In this document: piece by piece, positions 42,215 to 51,395 of the stretch
How the letters are laid out: each line of letters starts with the position of its first letter
Position numbering within the stretch: the stretch's first letter is position 1
DNA from: Chryseobacterium sp. SC28
GTDB lineage: Bacteria; Bacteroidota; Bacteroidia; Flavobacteriales; Weeksellaceae
Length of the DNA stretch: 64,000 nucleotides
Direction: 5' to 3'
Assembly: GCF_003932955.1 (NCBI RefSeq)
Contig: NZ_QOVY01000008.1
Span: forward strand, 333-64,332
The notes under the pieces: generated by a model
Told to the model about the DNA's origin: nothing
Database searches by the model: none
The model's input: only the letters and a program-made list of their open reading frames with translations
Made by a program: the position numbers and the translations under genes

Positions 42215-44064
42215 CGGAAAATTCGATTGCAATGACGATTCTTATTTTCTTAGGCGTTGCCATTATTTTGGTGCCGCTTGGGAAAAAACTGGGTTTGAGC
42301 TCCGTGATTGGATATCTTTTAGGCGGCATTTTAATCGGTCCTTTTTGCTTACAATTGACGGGCGAAGACGCACAAGATATTATGCACGCTTCGGAATTGG
42401 GCGTGATTATGCTTTTGTTTTTGGTAGGTCTGGAGCTGGAACCGCAGAAACTCTGGCAAATCAGAAAAAGGATTCTAGGATTGGGATTGAGCCAAATGCT
42501 GCTGAGTATCGTCGGGATTTTAATTGTTTTTTATATCGCCGGTTTTGGGTTGCAAAAATCCATTATCATTGCGCTTTGTTTTGCAATGTCGTCCACAGCA
42601 ATCGTCTTGCAAACCTTAAAGGAGAAGAATCTTTTCCGAACCGTAAGTGGTGAATCATCCTTTTCTATCCTGCTTTTCCAAGACATTGCGGTCATTCCTA
42701 TTTTGGCACTTTTACCTTTTTTCTCAAAATCCAAAAATGCCTTGGCGCAGGCCGATCAAGAAAAAGTTTTGCTGCACTACATCCCGGAATGGCTGCAGCC
42801 TTATACCGTCATCGGTGCGATATTGATCTTAATTCTGCTCGGGCGGTATATCTTCGTTCCATTTCTCAGGTTTGTTTCAAAATCCGGCCTCAATGAACTC
42901 CTCACCGCGGCCTCATTATTCCTCGTCATCGGAGTTTCAGAACTGATGATCTCGATTGGATTGAGTCCGGCCTTGGGCGCTTTCATCGCAGGTGTGATGC
43001 TTGCCAACAGCGAGTTTCGGCACGAGTTGGAAAGCAATATAGATCCATTCAAAGGTTTGTTGCTGGCCGTTTTTTTTGTGAGCGTGGGCGCTACTATCAA
43101 TTTTGACGTCATTGCTTCCAAACCGTTTTTTATTTTTGCGGCAGCGTTTGTCGTTTTAGCAATCAAGGCCATCGTGTTATTTGGCATCGGAAAGTATTAT
43201 AAAATGAATACAGAGCAGAGTTTATTCCTCGCTTTTGCGCTGTCGCAAGTCGGAGAGTTTGCTTTTGTTTTGATAAATTTCTCTGCCAGCTTATATCTAA
43301 TAGATTATCAGGCCAATTCGGAATTGATGGCGATTGTGGCCATTACGATGTGCATCTCGCCATTGCTCTTGATCTTTAAAGAGAAAGTTCTGGACAAGCA
43401 TTTTATAAAAGATGATTCCGAGGAAGGAAAAGCAGAGTTGGGAATCATTAAGCAGCGCAAGATCATCATCGTCGGGTTCGGATATTTTGGCAGTACGGTG
43501 GGTAGATTGCTGAAATCCAACGGCGTACGGGCTACAGTTTTGGATAACGATCCCGAGCGTGTTGCCCTGTTGCGAGCCAACGGCTTCAATGTCTATTATG
43601 GCGATGCCACGAAGCCGGCATTGCTGCGTTCGGCCGGTATCGAGGATGCCGATCTGCTCGTTCTCTGTCTCGATGATCCGGAAAAAAATAAGCTGCTGGT
43701 GGATTACGTCAAAGAGAATTATCCTCATATCAAGATCTTTGTGCGAGCCAAAAACCGCATAGATGCCTACCAGTTTATCAAGAAAAATGTTGATAATATT
43801 TACCGCGAAACTCTGGGAACCGCCGTCGATATGGCAGTGGACGTGCTAGCAGAATCCGGAATGCGAAGATACACGGCCCGACGGATGGGCAAGCGTTTTA
43901 TGACGATCGATAAAGCAATGACCCGAAAACTTGCCAAAGAAAAAAAGGAAAATATGGTCACATTTACATTACGGGAAACGGTGGAACGAGAAGCAGAATT
44001 GCTGGCTCTCGACAGTATTTCCTTCGATGAAAACCATTGGAGCGGTGCCGAAGAAGACGATTAA
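42211..44064 (+). CDS. Kef-type monovalent cation:proton antiporter with TrkA-N domain
   Basis: The 617-residue protein has about 12 membrane helices of the CPA2 family, with GLSSVIGYLLGGILIGPF and LGVIMLLFLVGLELEP near the N-terminus. A cytosolic TrkA-N/RCK domain follows (KIIIVGFGYFGSTVGRLLKSNG, ATVLDNDPERVALL, FNVYYGDATKPALL) that binds NAD(H) or a similar ligand. It exports K+ (and perhaps other cations) in exchange for H+, protecting against electrophiles or alkaline shock. The upstream KefG-like protein is likely its partner. No glutathione-binding specificity can be shown; a bacillithiol-based control is possible. Confidence 0.92.
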   Translation: MTENSIAMTILIFLGVAIILVPLGKKLGLSSVIGYLLGGILIGPFCLQLTGEDAQDIMHASELGVIMLLFLVGLELEPQKLWQIRKRILGLGLSQMLLSIVGILIVFYIAGFGLQKSIIIALCFAMSSTAIVLQTLKEKNLFRTVSGESSFSILLFQDIAVIPILALLPFFSKSKNALAQADQEKVLLHYIPEWLQPYTVIGAILILILLGRYIFVPFLRFVSKSGLNELLTAASLFLVIGVSELMISIGLSPALGAFIAGVMLANSEFRHELESNIDPFKGLLLAVFFVSVGATINFDVIASKPFFIFAAAFVVLAIKAIVLFGIGKYYKMNTEQSLFLAFALSQVGEFAFVLINFSASLYLIDYQANSELMAIVAITMCISPLLLIFKEKVLDKHFIKDDSEEGKAELGIIKQRKIIIVGFGYFGSTVGRLLKSNGVRATVLDNDPERVALLRANGFNVYYGDATKPALLRSAGIEDADLLVLCLDDPEKNKLLVDYVKENYPHIKIFVRAKNRIDAYQFIKKNVDNIYRETLGTAVDMAVDVLAESGMRRYTARRMGKRFMTIDKAMTRKLAKEKKENMVTFTLRETVEREAELLALDSISFDENHWSGAEEDD

Positions 44065-44138
44065 TAGAACGGTTCTGGGTATATTTTGATTCTTTTCGCA
44101 ATCAGATCTATTGGATTCCGAGAACTTTCAGCATTTTT

Positions 44139-46070
44139 TTAGATTTCCAACTGAGTTCCCAAGAATTCCCATTCCTGCAAAGTGAGATCCAATTCTTCTT
44201 TCGTTTTATTGTACGATTCCAAAACCTGTTCCGAAGGATTTTCTTTGGTAAACGAACTTTCGAATGCCTCGATTTTCAGTTCCAGTTCCGAGATTTTTTC
44301 TTCTATTTTTTTGATTTTGTTTTGGATATTTTTTTGCTCTTTACTCACAATGATATTTGATTCTTGCCGCTTGATTTGCTCCGGAACTTTAACTTTTTTC
44401 GCTTCGGGAATTTCTTCCTGATGCAATTTGGCTTTCTCGGCAGAGATCTCTCGGATGCTTTCTTTTTGGCGGTATTCCAAATATTCGTCGATGGTTCCTA
44501 GGAATTCTTTCATCTTTCCGTCTCGGAATTCGAAAATCTTGTCCGTCAATCCTTGCAGAAACTCGCGGTCGTGCGAGATCACGATCAAGGTACCTTCGAA
44601 CTTCTGGAGAGCCAGCTTGATAATTTCCTTCGATTGGATGTCCAAGTGGTTCGTTGGCTCATCCATAATCAACGTGTTGAACGGGCGTAGCAACAGTTTA
44701 CAAAGCGCCAAGCGGTTCCTTTCGCCTCCGGAAAGGACTTTGGTTTTCTTCGTGACATCGTCGCCCGTGAAAAGGAAAGAGCCCAGCAAATCGCGCACGC
44801 GCGGTCTGGTTTCCTCTGTCGCGCTGTCTTCCGCTTCTTGCAAAACGGTTTTGTCCGGCGTCAAAACTTCTTCCTGATTCTGAGCAAAATAGCCGATGTT
44901 GACGTTGTGGCCCAAGTTCCAAGTGCCCGAATAATCGGTGATGTCCCCGGCGAGAATTTTGGCCAATGTGGTTTTTCCCTGCCCGTTTTGGCCCAGAAGT
45001 GCGATTCGGTCGCCACGTTCTACAAAGAAATCTACGTGATCAAAAATCTGCTTGTTACCATAAGCTTTCCCGAGATTTTGTGCTTCGAAAATCACTTTTC
45101 CCGGCGTAATACCAGGCTGAAAGCGAATATTGAATTTGGAAACATCTTCATTCTCCACTTCTATGCGTTCTACTTTGTCCAATTTTTTGATCAAGGATTG
45201 CGCAAACGAGGCTTTGGAAGCGCTCGCGCGGAATTTATTGATGAGTTCCTCGGTATGTTTGATCTCCGCATCCTGATTTTTTTTCGCTTGGATGAGTTTT
45301 TCCTTTCTGTCTTTTCTCAGTTCCAGATATTTGGAATAGTTGGCTTTGTAGTCGTCGATTTTTTTGTTGTTGATATCAAAAGTTCGGTTGCAAGTGGCGG
45401 TCATAAACTGCTTATCGTGGCTCACCAGCAACATTGATCCTTGATAATCCTTGAGAAAATCCTCCAGCCAGATGATGGATTCCATATCGAGGTGATTGGT
45501 CGGCTCATCCAGCAGCATCAAATCGTTTTGCTGAAGGAGTAGTTTGGCAAGTTCGATTCTCATCCTCCAGCCTCCCGAAAATTCGTCGGTTATTTTGTGA
45601 AAATCATCGGCTTTGAAACCCAATCCAAAGAGAATTTTCTCCACATCGCCTTCCAGATTATACGCATCGTGGTTCATCAAGAGGTCGTTGAGGTCCGTCA
45701 TCTTGTGAATGAGATCGCTGTAAGCATCACTTTCGTAATCGGTTCGGGTTGCCAGCTGATGGTTGACATCCTCCAATTCATTTTTCAATGCATTGATTTT
45801 TTCAAAAGCCTGCATCGTCTCGTCCCAGACGGTTCTTCCTTTTACGAAATCGAGATCTTGTTTTAGGAAACCGATGGTGATGTTGCCTTCGGGGATGACG
45901 GAACCTTCATAGAAAGCGATCTCTCCGGAAAGTATTTTTAGAAGTGTGGATTTTCCGGCTCCGTTTTTCCCCACCAATCCGATTTTGTCTCCTTTTTTGA
46001 TTGTAAAATTGGTGTCTTTGAAAAGATAATTTCCTGCGTGATGTAATCCTAATCCCTGAACCGAAAGCAT
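44139..46070 (-). CDS. ABC-F family ATP-binding protein
   Basis: The 643-residue protein has two ABC ATPase domains in one chain. Walker A motifs are GKNGAGKSTLLK and GQNGQGKTTLAK, signatures FSGGWRMRIELAK and LSGGERNRLALCK, and Walker B motifs LMLLDEPTNHLDM and TLIMDEPTNHLDI. The linker between them is charged, as in ABC-F proteins, and there is a C-terminal coiled coil (KIEEKISELELKIEAFESS). No membrane helices are present. ABC-F proteins act on the ribosome. The ATG at 46070 is chosen; the 31 residues before it are not family-like. Confidence 0.93.
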   Translation of the reverse strand: MLSVQGLGLHHAGNYLFKDTNFTIKKGDKIGLVGKNGAGKSTLLKILSGEIAFYEGSVIPEGNITIGFLKQDLDFVKGRTVWDETMQAFEKINALKNELEDVNHQLATRTDYESDAYSDLIHKMTDLNDLLMNHDAYNLEGDVEKILFGLGFKADDFHKITDEFSGGWRMRIELAKLLLQQNDLMLLDEPTNHLDMESIIWLEDFLKDYQGSMLLVSHDKQFMTATCNRTFDINNKKIDDYKANYSKYLELRKDRKEKLIQAKKNQDAEIKHTEELINKFRASASKASFAQSLIKKLDKVERIEVENEDVSKFNIRFQPGITPGKVIFEAQNLGKAYGNKQIFDHVDFFVERGDRIALLGQNGQGKTTLAKILAGDITDYSGTWNLGHNVNIGYFAQNQEEVLTPDKTVLQEAEDSATEETRPRVRDLLGSFLFTGDDVTKKTKVLSGGERNRLALCKLLLRPFNTLIMDEPTNHLDIQSKEIIKLALQKFEGTLIVISHDREFLQGLTDKIFEFRDGKMKEFLGTIDEYLEYRQKESIREISAEKAKLHQEEIPEAKKVKVPEQIKRQESNIIVSKEQKNIQNKIKKIEEKISELELKIEAFESSFTKENPSEQVLESYNKTKEELDLTLQEWEFLGTQLEI

Positions 46071-46222
46071 TTGTTGTCTGTATTTTATTTGAATGTGCAA
46101 AAGTAGTGAAATATGATGGAAGTTGGAAGTTGTATTTGGGCAATGGGAATGTGCTACACCCACAAACGCGGATATTTCGAAAAAGCCTTTGTCCTCGCCC
46201 TTCCATCATTGAAACAAATCCT

Positions 46223-46230
46223 TATCTTTG
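46223..46230 (+). promoter_or_regulatory. Probable -7 box (TATCTTTG) of the deoxyhypusine synthase-like gene
   Basis: It matches TAnnTTTG, 16 bp upstream of the ATG at 46247. No -33 TTG at normal distance was found. Confidence 0.5.
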
Positions 46231-46246
46231 CAGAAACTTAAAAATA

Positions 46247-47221
46247 ATGAGCAAACCGATTACTGAGTTCATAGAAAAATATTATCTGCACTTCAATGCT
46301 GCCACCTTGGTAGATGCTTCCAAAGCTTATGTAGCGCATTTGAAGGATGGCGGAAAAATGATGATCACGCTGGCCGGCGCTATGTCCACCGCAGAATTAG
46401 GAAAGATTCTGGCAGAGATAATTCGCCAAGGCAAAGTGGATTTCATTTCTTGCACCGGCGCCAACCTCGAGGAGGATTTGATGAATCTGGTAGCGCATTC
46501 TCACTACGAAAGGGTGCCGCATTACAGAGATCTGACGCCTCAGGAAGAGTGGGAATTGTTGGAAAAAGGACTAAATCGAGTGACTGATACCTGCATCCCG
46601 GAGGAAGAAGCCTTCCGAAGATTGCAGAAACATATCTACGAAATCTGGAAAGATGCTGATGAAAAAGGAGAACGATATTTTCCGCACGAGTATATGTACA
46701 AGATGGTTCTGTCCGGCGTTCTGGAACAATATTACGAGATCCCGCGAGAAAATTCTTGGATGATTGCTGCGGCAGAGAAAAATCTCCCAATCGTTGTTCC
46801 TGGATGGGAAGATTCTACGATGGGTAATATTTTCACATCCTATTGTATCAAAGGTGATTTGAAGTTTTCTACAATGAAATCGGGCATCGAATATATGGCC
46901 TATTTGGCGGATTGGTATCCAAAGAATTCCGGCGGCAAAGGCGTTGGATTTTTCCAAATTGGTGGCGGAATCGCGGGCGACTTTCCCATCTGCGTCGTTC
47001 CGATGCTGTATCAGGATATGGAGATGCACGATATTCCGTTTTGGAGTTATTTCTGTCAGATTTCCGATTCCACAACCTCGTATGGATCGTACTCCGGCGC
47101 AGTTCCAAACGAAAAAATAACTTGGGGGAAACTGGATGTCAAGACTCCGAAGTTCATTGTTGAAAGTGATGCAACCATCTGTGCGCCCTTGATGTTCAGC
47201 TATATTCTTGAAAATTCATAA
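46247..47221 (+). CDS. Deoxyhypusine synthase-like protein
   Basis: The 324-residue protein has the DHS fold: MMITLAGAMSTAELGKIL, FISCTGANLEEDLMNLVAH, FFQIGGGIAGDFPICVVP and ITWGKLDVKTPKF. Lys295 in ITWGK aligns with the catalytic Lys of eukaryotic DHS, and the NAD-site glycine-rich GGGIAGDF is intact. Bacteria lack eIF5A, so the substrate is probably a small polyamine; bacterial members have been linked to homospermidine synthesis. The ATG at 46247 is preferred over an upstream start at 46106, which would overlap the ABC-F gene. It is a single gene with a terminator. Confidence 0.85.
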   Translation: MSKPITEFIEKYYLHFNAATLVDASKAYVAHLKDGGKMMITLAGAMSTAELGKILAEIIRQGKVDFISCTGANLEEDLMNLVAHSHYERVPHYRDLTPQEEWELLEKGLNRVTDTCIPEEEAFRRLQKHIYEIWKDADEKGERYFPHEYMYKMVLSGVLEQYYEIPRENSWMIAAAEKNLPIVVPGWEDSTMGNIFTSYCIKGDLKFSTMKSGIEYMAYLADWYPKNSGGKGVGFFQIGGGIAGDFPICVVPMLYQDMEMHDIPFWSYFCQISDSTTSYGSYSGAVPNEKITWGKLDVKTPKFIVESDATICAPLMFSYILENS

Positions 47222-47232
47222 GCCGAGCTGCG

Positions 47233-47269
47233 AAAAAAAGGCGTCCAAGTGCGGAACGCCATTTTTTTT
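47233..47269 (+). terminator. Rho-independent terminator of the deoxyhypusine synthase-like gene
   Basis: Arms AAGGCGT and ACGCC(A) with a flanking A-run and a T-run form a stem. It begins 12 bp after the stop codon. Confidence 0.82.
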
Positions 47270-47280
47270 ATGTTCATTTG

Positions 47281-47322
47281 TCGCTCATCATTTATCGCTC
47301 ATCATTTATCGCTCATCAATTA
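47281..47322. repeat. 14-bp tandem repeat next to the DUF493 gene end
   Basis: Three 14-bp units begin TCGCTCATCA (47281, 47295, 47309); the third differs at one base (TCATCAATTA). The array ends 3 bp before the stop codon of the DUF493 gene (47326). Confidence 0.85.
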
Positions 47323-47325
47323 TAA

Positions 47326-47631
47326 TCAAAGCATCATCACATTTTCTATTTTGGCTACTTGCTGATAGATTTCTATCACGTGATCGGCATCCATCACGAA
47401 GCATTGGAATGAGACCGACGTGTAGGTTCCTTTCGAGCTTTCTCTATTGGATAAGGTGTATTTGAGACCGTCGAATATGCGTATAATTTCGGTAACTTTT
47501 TCAGAATCGCCCCGAACAATAAATTTGAAAAGGTACTCTTCGGGGAAATTATGTTGCTGTTCCAATTTTTCTTTCAGTGATTTGTAAAATTCTTCCGGGT
47601 TATCGTGGTTGCTTTCTATGATATTGGCCAT
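47326..47631 (-). CDS. DUF493 family protein
   Basis: The 101-residue protein begins MANIIESNHDNPEEFYKSLKEKLE and has the DUF493/YbeD core (EYLFKFIVRGDSEKVTEIIRIF, GTYTSVSFQCFVMDADHVIEIYQQVAKIE). The ferredoxin-like fold suggests regulatory binding, perhaps ACT-domain-like. Function is not known. It is a single cytoplasmic gene next to ferritin. Confidence 0.85.
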   Translation of the reverse strand: MANIIESNHDNPEEFYKSLKEKLEQQHNFPEEYLFKFIVRGDSEKVTEIIRIFDGLKYTLSNRESSKGTYTSVSFQCFVMDADHVIEIYQQVAKIENVMML

Positions 47632-47656
47632 TTTTCTTTTTAATATATTTGATTAA

Positions 47657-47690
47657 TGAAAAAAATCTCCGCAAAAAAACGGAGATCAAA
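47657..47690 (-). terminator. Rho-independent terminator of the ferritin gene
   Basis: On the minus strand ATCTCCG, a T-rich loop and CGGAGAT form a seven-base stem, followed by a T-run. It starts 27 bp after the ferritin stop. Confidence 0.88.
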
Positions 47691-47712
47691 GTTAGTGATA
47701 TTTATTTTATTC

Positions 47713-48267
47713 TTATGAGGGCTTATCCGCCGTCGCTTCTTGAGGCAAAGAGACGCTGTCGGGCGCTTCTTCCAGAGCTTTATCCAAAGCAAAAAGGGAT
47801 TCGTCTGTGGCATTGTCTCCTCCTGCAATTTTTAATTTATCGATCAATTCCAACGCCAGTTTTTCCTCCTCAATTTGTTCTTTTACGAACCATTGCATGA
47901 AATTCCACGTGGCCCAATCTTTTTCTTCTAAAGATAGATTGACTATTTCATAAATGGCAGTTGTGTTGTCTACTTCGTGTTCAAAAATTTTATTGAAAGC
48001 GTCTGTGAGATTTTGTGGATTTTGCGGTGGTGCGGGAATAGCTTCTATTGTCGGCACGCCTCCTCGGTCGAGGATATAGCGCATCAATTTGGTCATATGG
48101 TTTCGTTCTTCTTGCGCGTGTCGGTAGAGGAAATTGGCAATGCCGCCATAGCCTTCCCCATCGGCCCAGCAGCCATACGAAAGGAAAATTTGCGCCGCAT
48201 GCGCTTCTTTGGTCATTTGTTTAATGAGGGCTTGCTGCATTGGGTAGGATAGTCTGTTGGTATTCAT
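47713..48267 (-). CDS. ftnA: Non-haem ferritin
   Basis: The 184-residue protein is a four-helix ferritin: EAHAAQIFLSYGCWADGEGYGGIANFLYRHAQEERNH as separate segments gives the first iron-site Glu and the E-x2-H motif (EERNH). A second cluster includes WFVKEQIEEEKLALELIDKL with the E-x2-E of helix D. It stores iron as a 24-mer in the cytoplasm. The C-terminal tail of about 25 residues is acidic and probably disordered. The gene is transcribed alone and has its own terminator. Confidence 0.93.
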   Translation of the reverse strand: MNTNRLSYPMQQALIKQMTKEAHAAQIFLSYGCWADGEGYGGIANFLYRHAQEERNHMTKLMRYILDRGGVPTIEAIPAPPQNPQNLTDAFNKIFEHEVDNTTAIYEIVNLSLEEKDWATWNFMQWFVKEQIEEEKLALELIDKLKIAGGDNATDESLFALDKALEEAPDSVSLPQEATADKPS

Positions 48268-48519
48268 AATTCCACAATTTAATAAGGTATTTGGAGTTTT
48301 TTGAGAGCTGCCTCGCTCAATATTTTTTCAATTTTACTAAAAACGCAAATATTGCGCCAAAAATCGGGGAATCTTTAAGAAGCTATTTGCTGAATAATAA
48401 GTTAATAATGAAATTTTTCGGACTGATATTCAGTATATTAAACATTTGTTAATAAAAATTAACGCGATGTTAAAAAAATATATATATTTAGGACTACGAA
48501 AATAATACTTAAGAATATT

Positions 48520-51375
48520 ATGAGAAAAAATTATGTGAAATTACCATTGCTTATTGCTGCACTCTATTACGCTGGCAATTTGCATGCCCAATCCACACAG
48601 GACACCGTAACCCAAGAGCAAAAAATTGACGAGGTGGTTGTGATTGGATATGGATCTGCAAAAAAAGTAGATCTTACGAGCGCTATTACTACGGTAAAAG
48701 CTGCAGATATTGTGAAAACGCCTTCAGGACAAGCAACACAATCTTTGCAAGGCAAAGTAGCCGGTGTACAGATTGTTGCAAACGGGTCTCCGGGAGAATC
48801 GCCAAAGATGAATATTAGAGGTATTCACTCCTTGCAGGGAGATAATCAGCCTTTATACGTTGTAGATGGACTTTTTGTAAATAATATCGAATTCTTGAAT
48901 CCCAATGATATTCAGGATTTTACCATTTTAAAAGATGCCTCGGCGGCTTCAATTTATGGTGTTTTGGCTGCTAATGGGGTTGTGGTCATTACAACAAAAG
49001 GAGGCAACTACAACAGAAAGGCAAAAATTTCTTACGATACATATTATGGAGCGCAATATGCTAATAATGTAACAAAAATGGCTAATACAGAGCAATTTAC
49101 AAATTTTGCTCTGGAATCTGGTTCCCAGTTTGAAATTGATGCGATTGCAGCAGCTATTGCAAGATATGGCAGAAGCAGAACCAATCCCAATCTTCCCAAC
49201 GTCAATACCGATTGGTATGATGAGGCATTGAGAATCGCTCCCATCCAAAGTCATAGTCTGTCGGTAGATGGTGGTTCTGAAAAGGTTGCTTATTCATTAG
49301 GAGGTAACTTTTTTTCCCAAGATGGTATTCTAGATATGAAGAACGGCTATGAAAGATTTAATGTCAGAGCGAAAATTGATGCCAAAGCCACCGACTGGTT
49401 AAATGTTGGAGCGGTTATTAATTACACCCGGGGTGAAAAATATGATGACGAATCTTCGGCTTGGTCCCAAATCTATTATGCCGTTCCGGTAATGCCTGTC
49501 TTTGATCCCTTGTTTACGGAAGCCACCGTTCGCCCATACGCGGATGCTCAAATTTTAGGATACAGAGGTCACGATAACCCATTTGCTTTAATGGATAACG
49601 TGGATAAACTTGGTATTCAACGATCCACCAATTTTAATGCTTACGCAGAAGTTAGTTTACTGCCAAAGGAATTAATTTTTAAAACAACACTTTCTTATAA
49701 CAACAGAAATATAGATGAGCGTCTGATGGAGTTGCCATACTTTGTTAATAGTGAGAAAGGTTTCCAAAGAACATTAGATAACTCTACGATTACGCGTAAT
49801 AATGCCACTTACGAAGATTACATCTGGGATAATACACTTACTTGGAACCGATCTTTCGGGGAGCACGATATTACTGCAATGGCAGGAACATCTTTTGCTG
49901 ACCAATCTTTCAAGTATTTGACTATGAAAGGTAATTTCTTCGAGGGAAGTTTGTTTTCCCGAGATAATAAAAGCACTTGGTACATCAATAACACTGCTGA
50001 GGCCGGAAGGTTTACCTCGGAAGGTGCTCCATATAGATATTACAGAACCTCTTACTTTGGAAGATTATCATACAAATTTAAAGACCGATACATTGTTTAT
50101 GGAACACTTAGAAATGAGGGTTCAAATAAATTCCCAAATCAAAAAACTATTAACCTTCCTGCTGTGGGCGTGAGTTGGGTTCTTTCTGAAGAATCATTTT
50201 TGAAAAATGTAAGTTGGCTCAATCTTTTGAAAATTAGAGGTGGATGGGGTAAATTAGCTAATGACGGAATTAACGCAAGCAGACCAAGCACGGCATTCCC
50301 GGTTAATTCTGTATTTGCAGACACTTTCGTTCCGGCTTTTCAGTTTACCACTTATCAGGATGATGTGCGACGGGAATATACGGAAGAGACCAACATCGGC
50401 TTATCTACAGAATTTTTAAATAGACGATTGACCTTAGAGGGAGACTATTTCATAAAAGACACCAAAAGTTTGGTGATTCCCGTATTCCCGACAATAGGTA
50501 GCGAAGTAAGCTATAAAAATGTTGGAACCATGAGAAATAGAGGCTACGAAATTTCGGCCGGCTGGAGAGACAAAATAGGCGAAGATTGGGGTTACAGCAT
50601 CAGTGGGAATTTTAGCCATGTTGAAAATGAAATTACAGATTTGTACGGTCAGGCATTTATCGCAAGAGGATCGGGAGATTTTCCTCAGCGTTTAGTAGTC
50701 GGCCAGCCAATTGATGTGTTTTATGGCTATGAGCTCGATGGCGTTTATCAAAATCAAGCAGAAGTCAATGCAGATCCAACAGCAGTTTATGCCAACACCA
50801 ATCAGGGTGCAGGAACGGTAAAACCAGGTTATTTCAAATATAAAGATTTGAATGGAGATGGAAAGATTGATGATAGTGACAGAACATATCTTGGTGCTCC
50901 GGTTCCAACTTATTATTATGGAGGATCCATTGCCGTAAATTATAAAACGTGGGACCTTTCAGTAGCATTTTATGGGCAAGGAGGTAACGTAATTCTTAAT
51001 AGAGCCCGTGCAGAGGTTATCAGAACCACAGGAAGAAACGTGGACGCAGATTTTGCAATCAACCGTTGGCACGGAGAAGGAACTACCAATGAGTATGTTT
51101 CTTCCGAAGGTTACCGTCAAAGTTGGAACAATCAAAAACTTTCCGACTTCTGGTTGCAAAAAGGTGATTTCTTCAGGATCCAAAATATCCAGGTAGGTTA
51201 TACCTTGAAAACTGACGGCGTTCCAGAAATGAGATTTTCGCTCACAGCGGATAGACCGTATATGTGGACAAGAAGTAAAAACTTGATGAACCCAGAGGTT
51301 AATAATGATGGTGTTAATTTGGATCTTTATCCTACGCCGTCTGTAGTGTCTATCGGGTACAGCATAAAATTTTAA
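48520..51375 (+). CDS. SusC/RagA-family TonB-dependent outer membrane transporter
   Basis: The 951-residue protein starts with a signal peptide (MRKNYVKLPLLIAALYYAG). It has an early TonB box region (IDEVVVIGYGSAKK), the SusC plug (VKTPSGQATQSLQGKVAGVQIV, MNIRGIHSLQGDNQPLYVVDGL, DASAASIYGVLAANGVVVITTKGG) and a beta-barrel to the end (SVVSIGYSIKF). The N-terminal carboxypeptidase-like domain seen in many SusC is missing, so this is a compact form. It imports glycans cleaved at the surface, together with SusD and TonB. It begins the locus; the 230 bp in front holds no clear promoter. Confidence 0.95.
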   Translation: MRKNYVKLPLLIAALYYAGNLHAQSTQDTVTQEQKIDEVVVIGYGSAKKVDLTSAITTVKAADIVKTPSGQATQSLQGKVAGVQIVANGSPGESPKMNIRGIHSLQGDNQPLYVVDGLFVNNIEFLNPNDIQDFTILKDASAASIYGVLAANGVVVITTKGGNYNRKAKISYDTYYGAQYANNVTKMANTEQFTNFALESGSQFEIDAIAAAIARYGRSRTNPNLPNVNTDWYDEALRIAPIQSHSLSVDGGSEKVAYSLGGNFFSQDGILDMKNGYERFNVRAKIDAKATDWLNVGAVINYTRGEKYDDESSAWSQIYYAVPVMPVFDPLFTEATVRPYADAQILGYRGHDNPFALMDNVDKLGIQRSTNFNAYAEVSLLPKELIFKTTLSYNNRNIDERLMELPYFVNSEKGFQRTLDNSTITRNNATYEDYIWDNTLTWNRSFGEHDITAMAGTSFADQSFKYLTMKGNFFEGSLFSRDNKSTWYINNTAEAGRFTSEGAPYRYYRTSYFGRLSYKFKDRYIVYGTLRNEGSNKFPNQKTINLPAVGVSWVLSEESFLKNVSWLNLLKIRGGWGKLANDGINASRPSTAFPVNSVFADTFVPAFQFTTYQDDVRREYTEETNIGLSTEFLNRRLTLEGDYFIKDTKSLVIPVFPTIGSEVSYKNVGTMRNRGYEISAGWRDKIGEDWGYSISGNFSHVENEITDLYGQAFIARGSGDFPQRLVVGQPIDVFYGYELDGVYQNQAEVNADPTAVYANTNQGAGTVKPGYFKYKDLNGDGKIDDSDRTYLGAPVPTYYYGGSIAVNYKTWDLSVAFYGQGGNVILNRARAEVIRTTGRNVDADFAINRWHGEGTTNEYVSSEGYRQSWNNQKLSDFWLQKGDFFRIQNIQVGYTLKTDGVPEMRFSLTADRPYMWTRSKNLMNPEVNNDGVNLDLYPTPSVVSIGYSIKF

Positions 51376-51395
51376 CATATTTAAAATAAAAGACA

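Noticed and set aside
44139-46163. Longer start for the ABC-F protein at 46163
   Set aside because: The extra 31 residues are not seen in the family and would extend the gene into the region upstream of the divergent gene; the ATG at 46070 fits better.
47208-47465. Plus-strand frame across the DUF493 3' end
   Set aside because: It contains a 14-bp repeat array and a terminator; the translation is a by-product of repeats.
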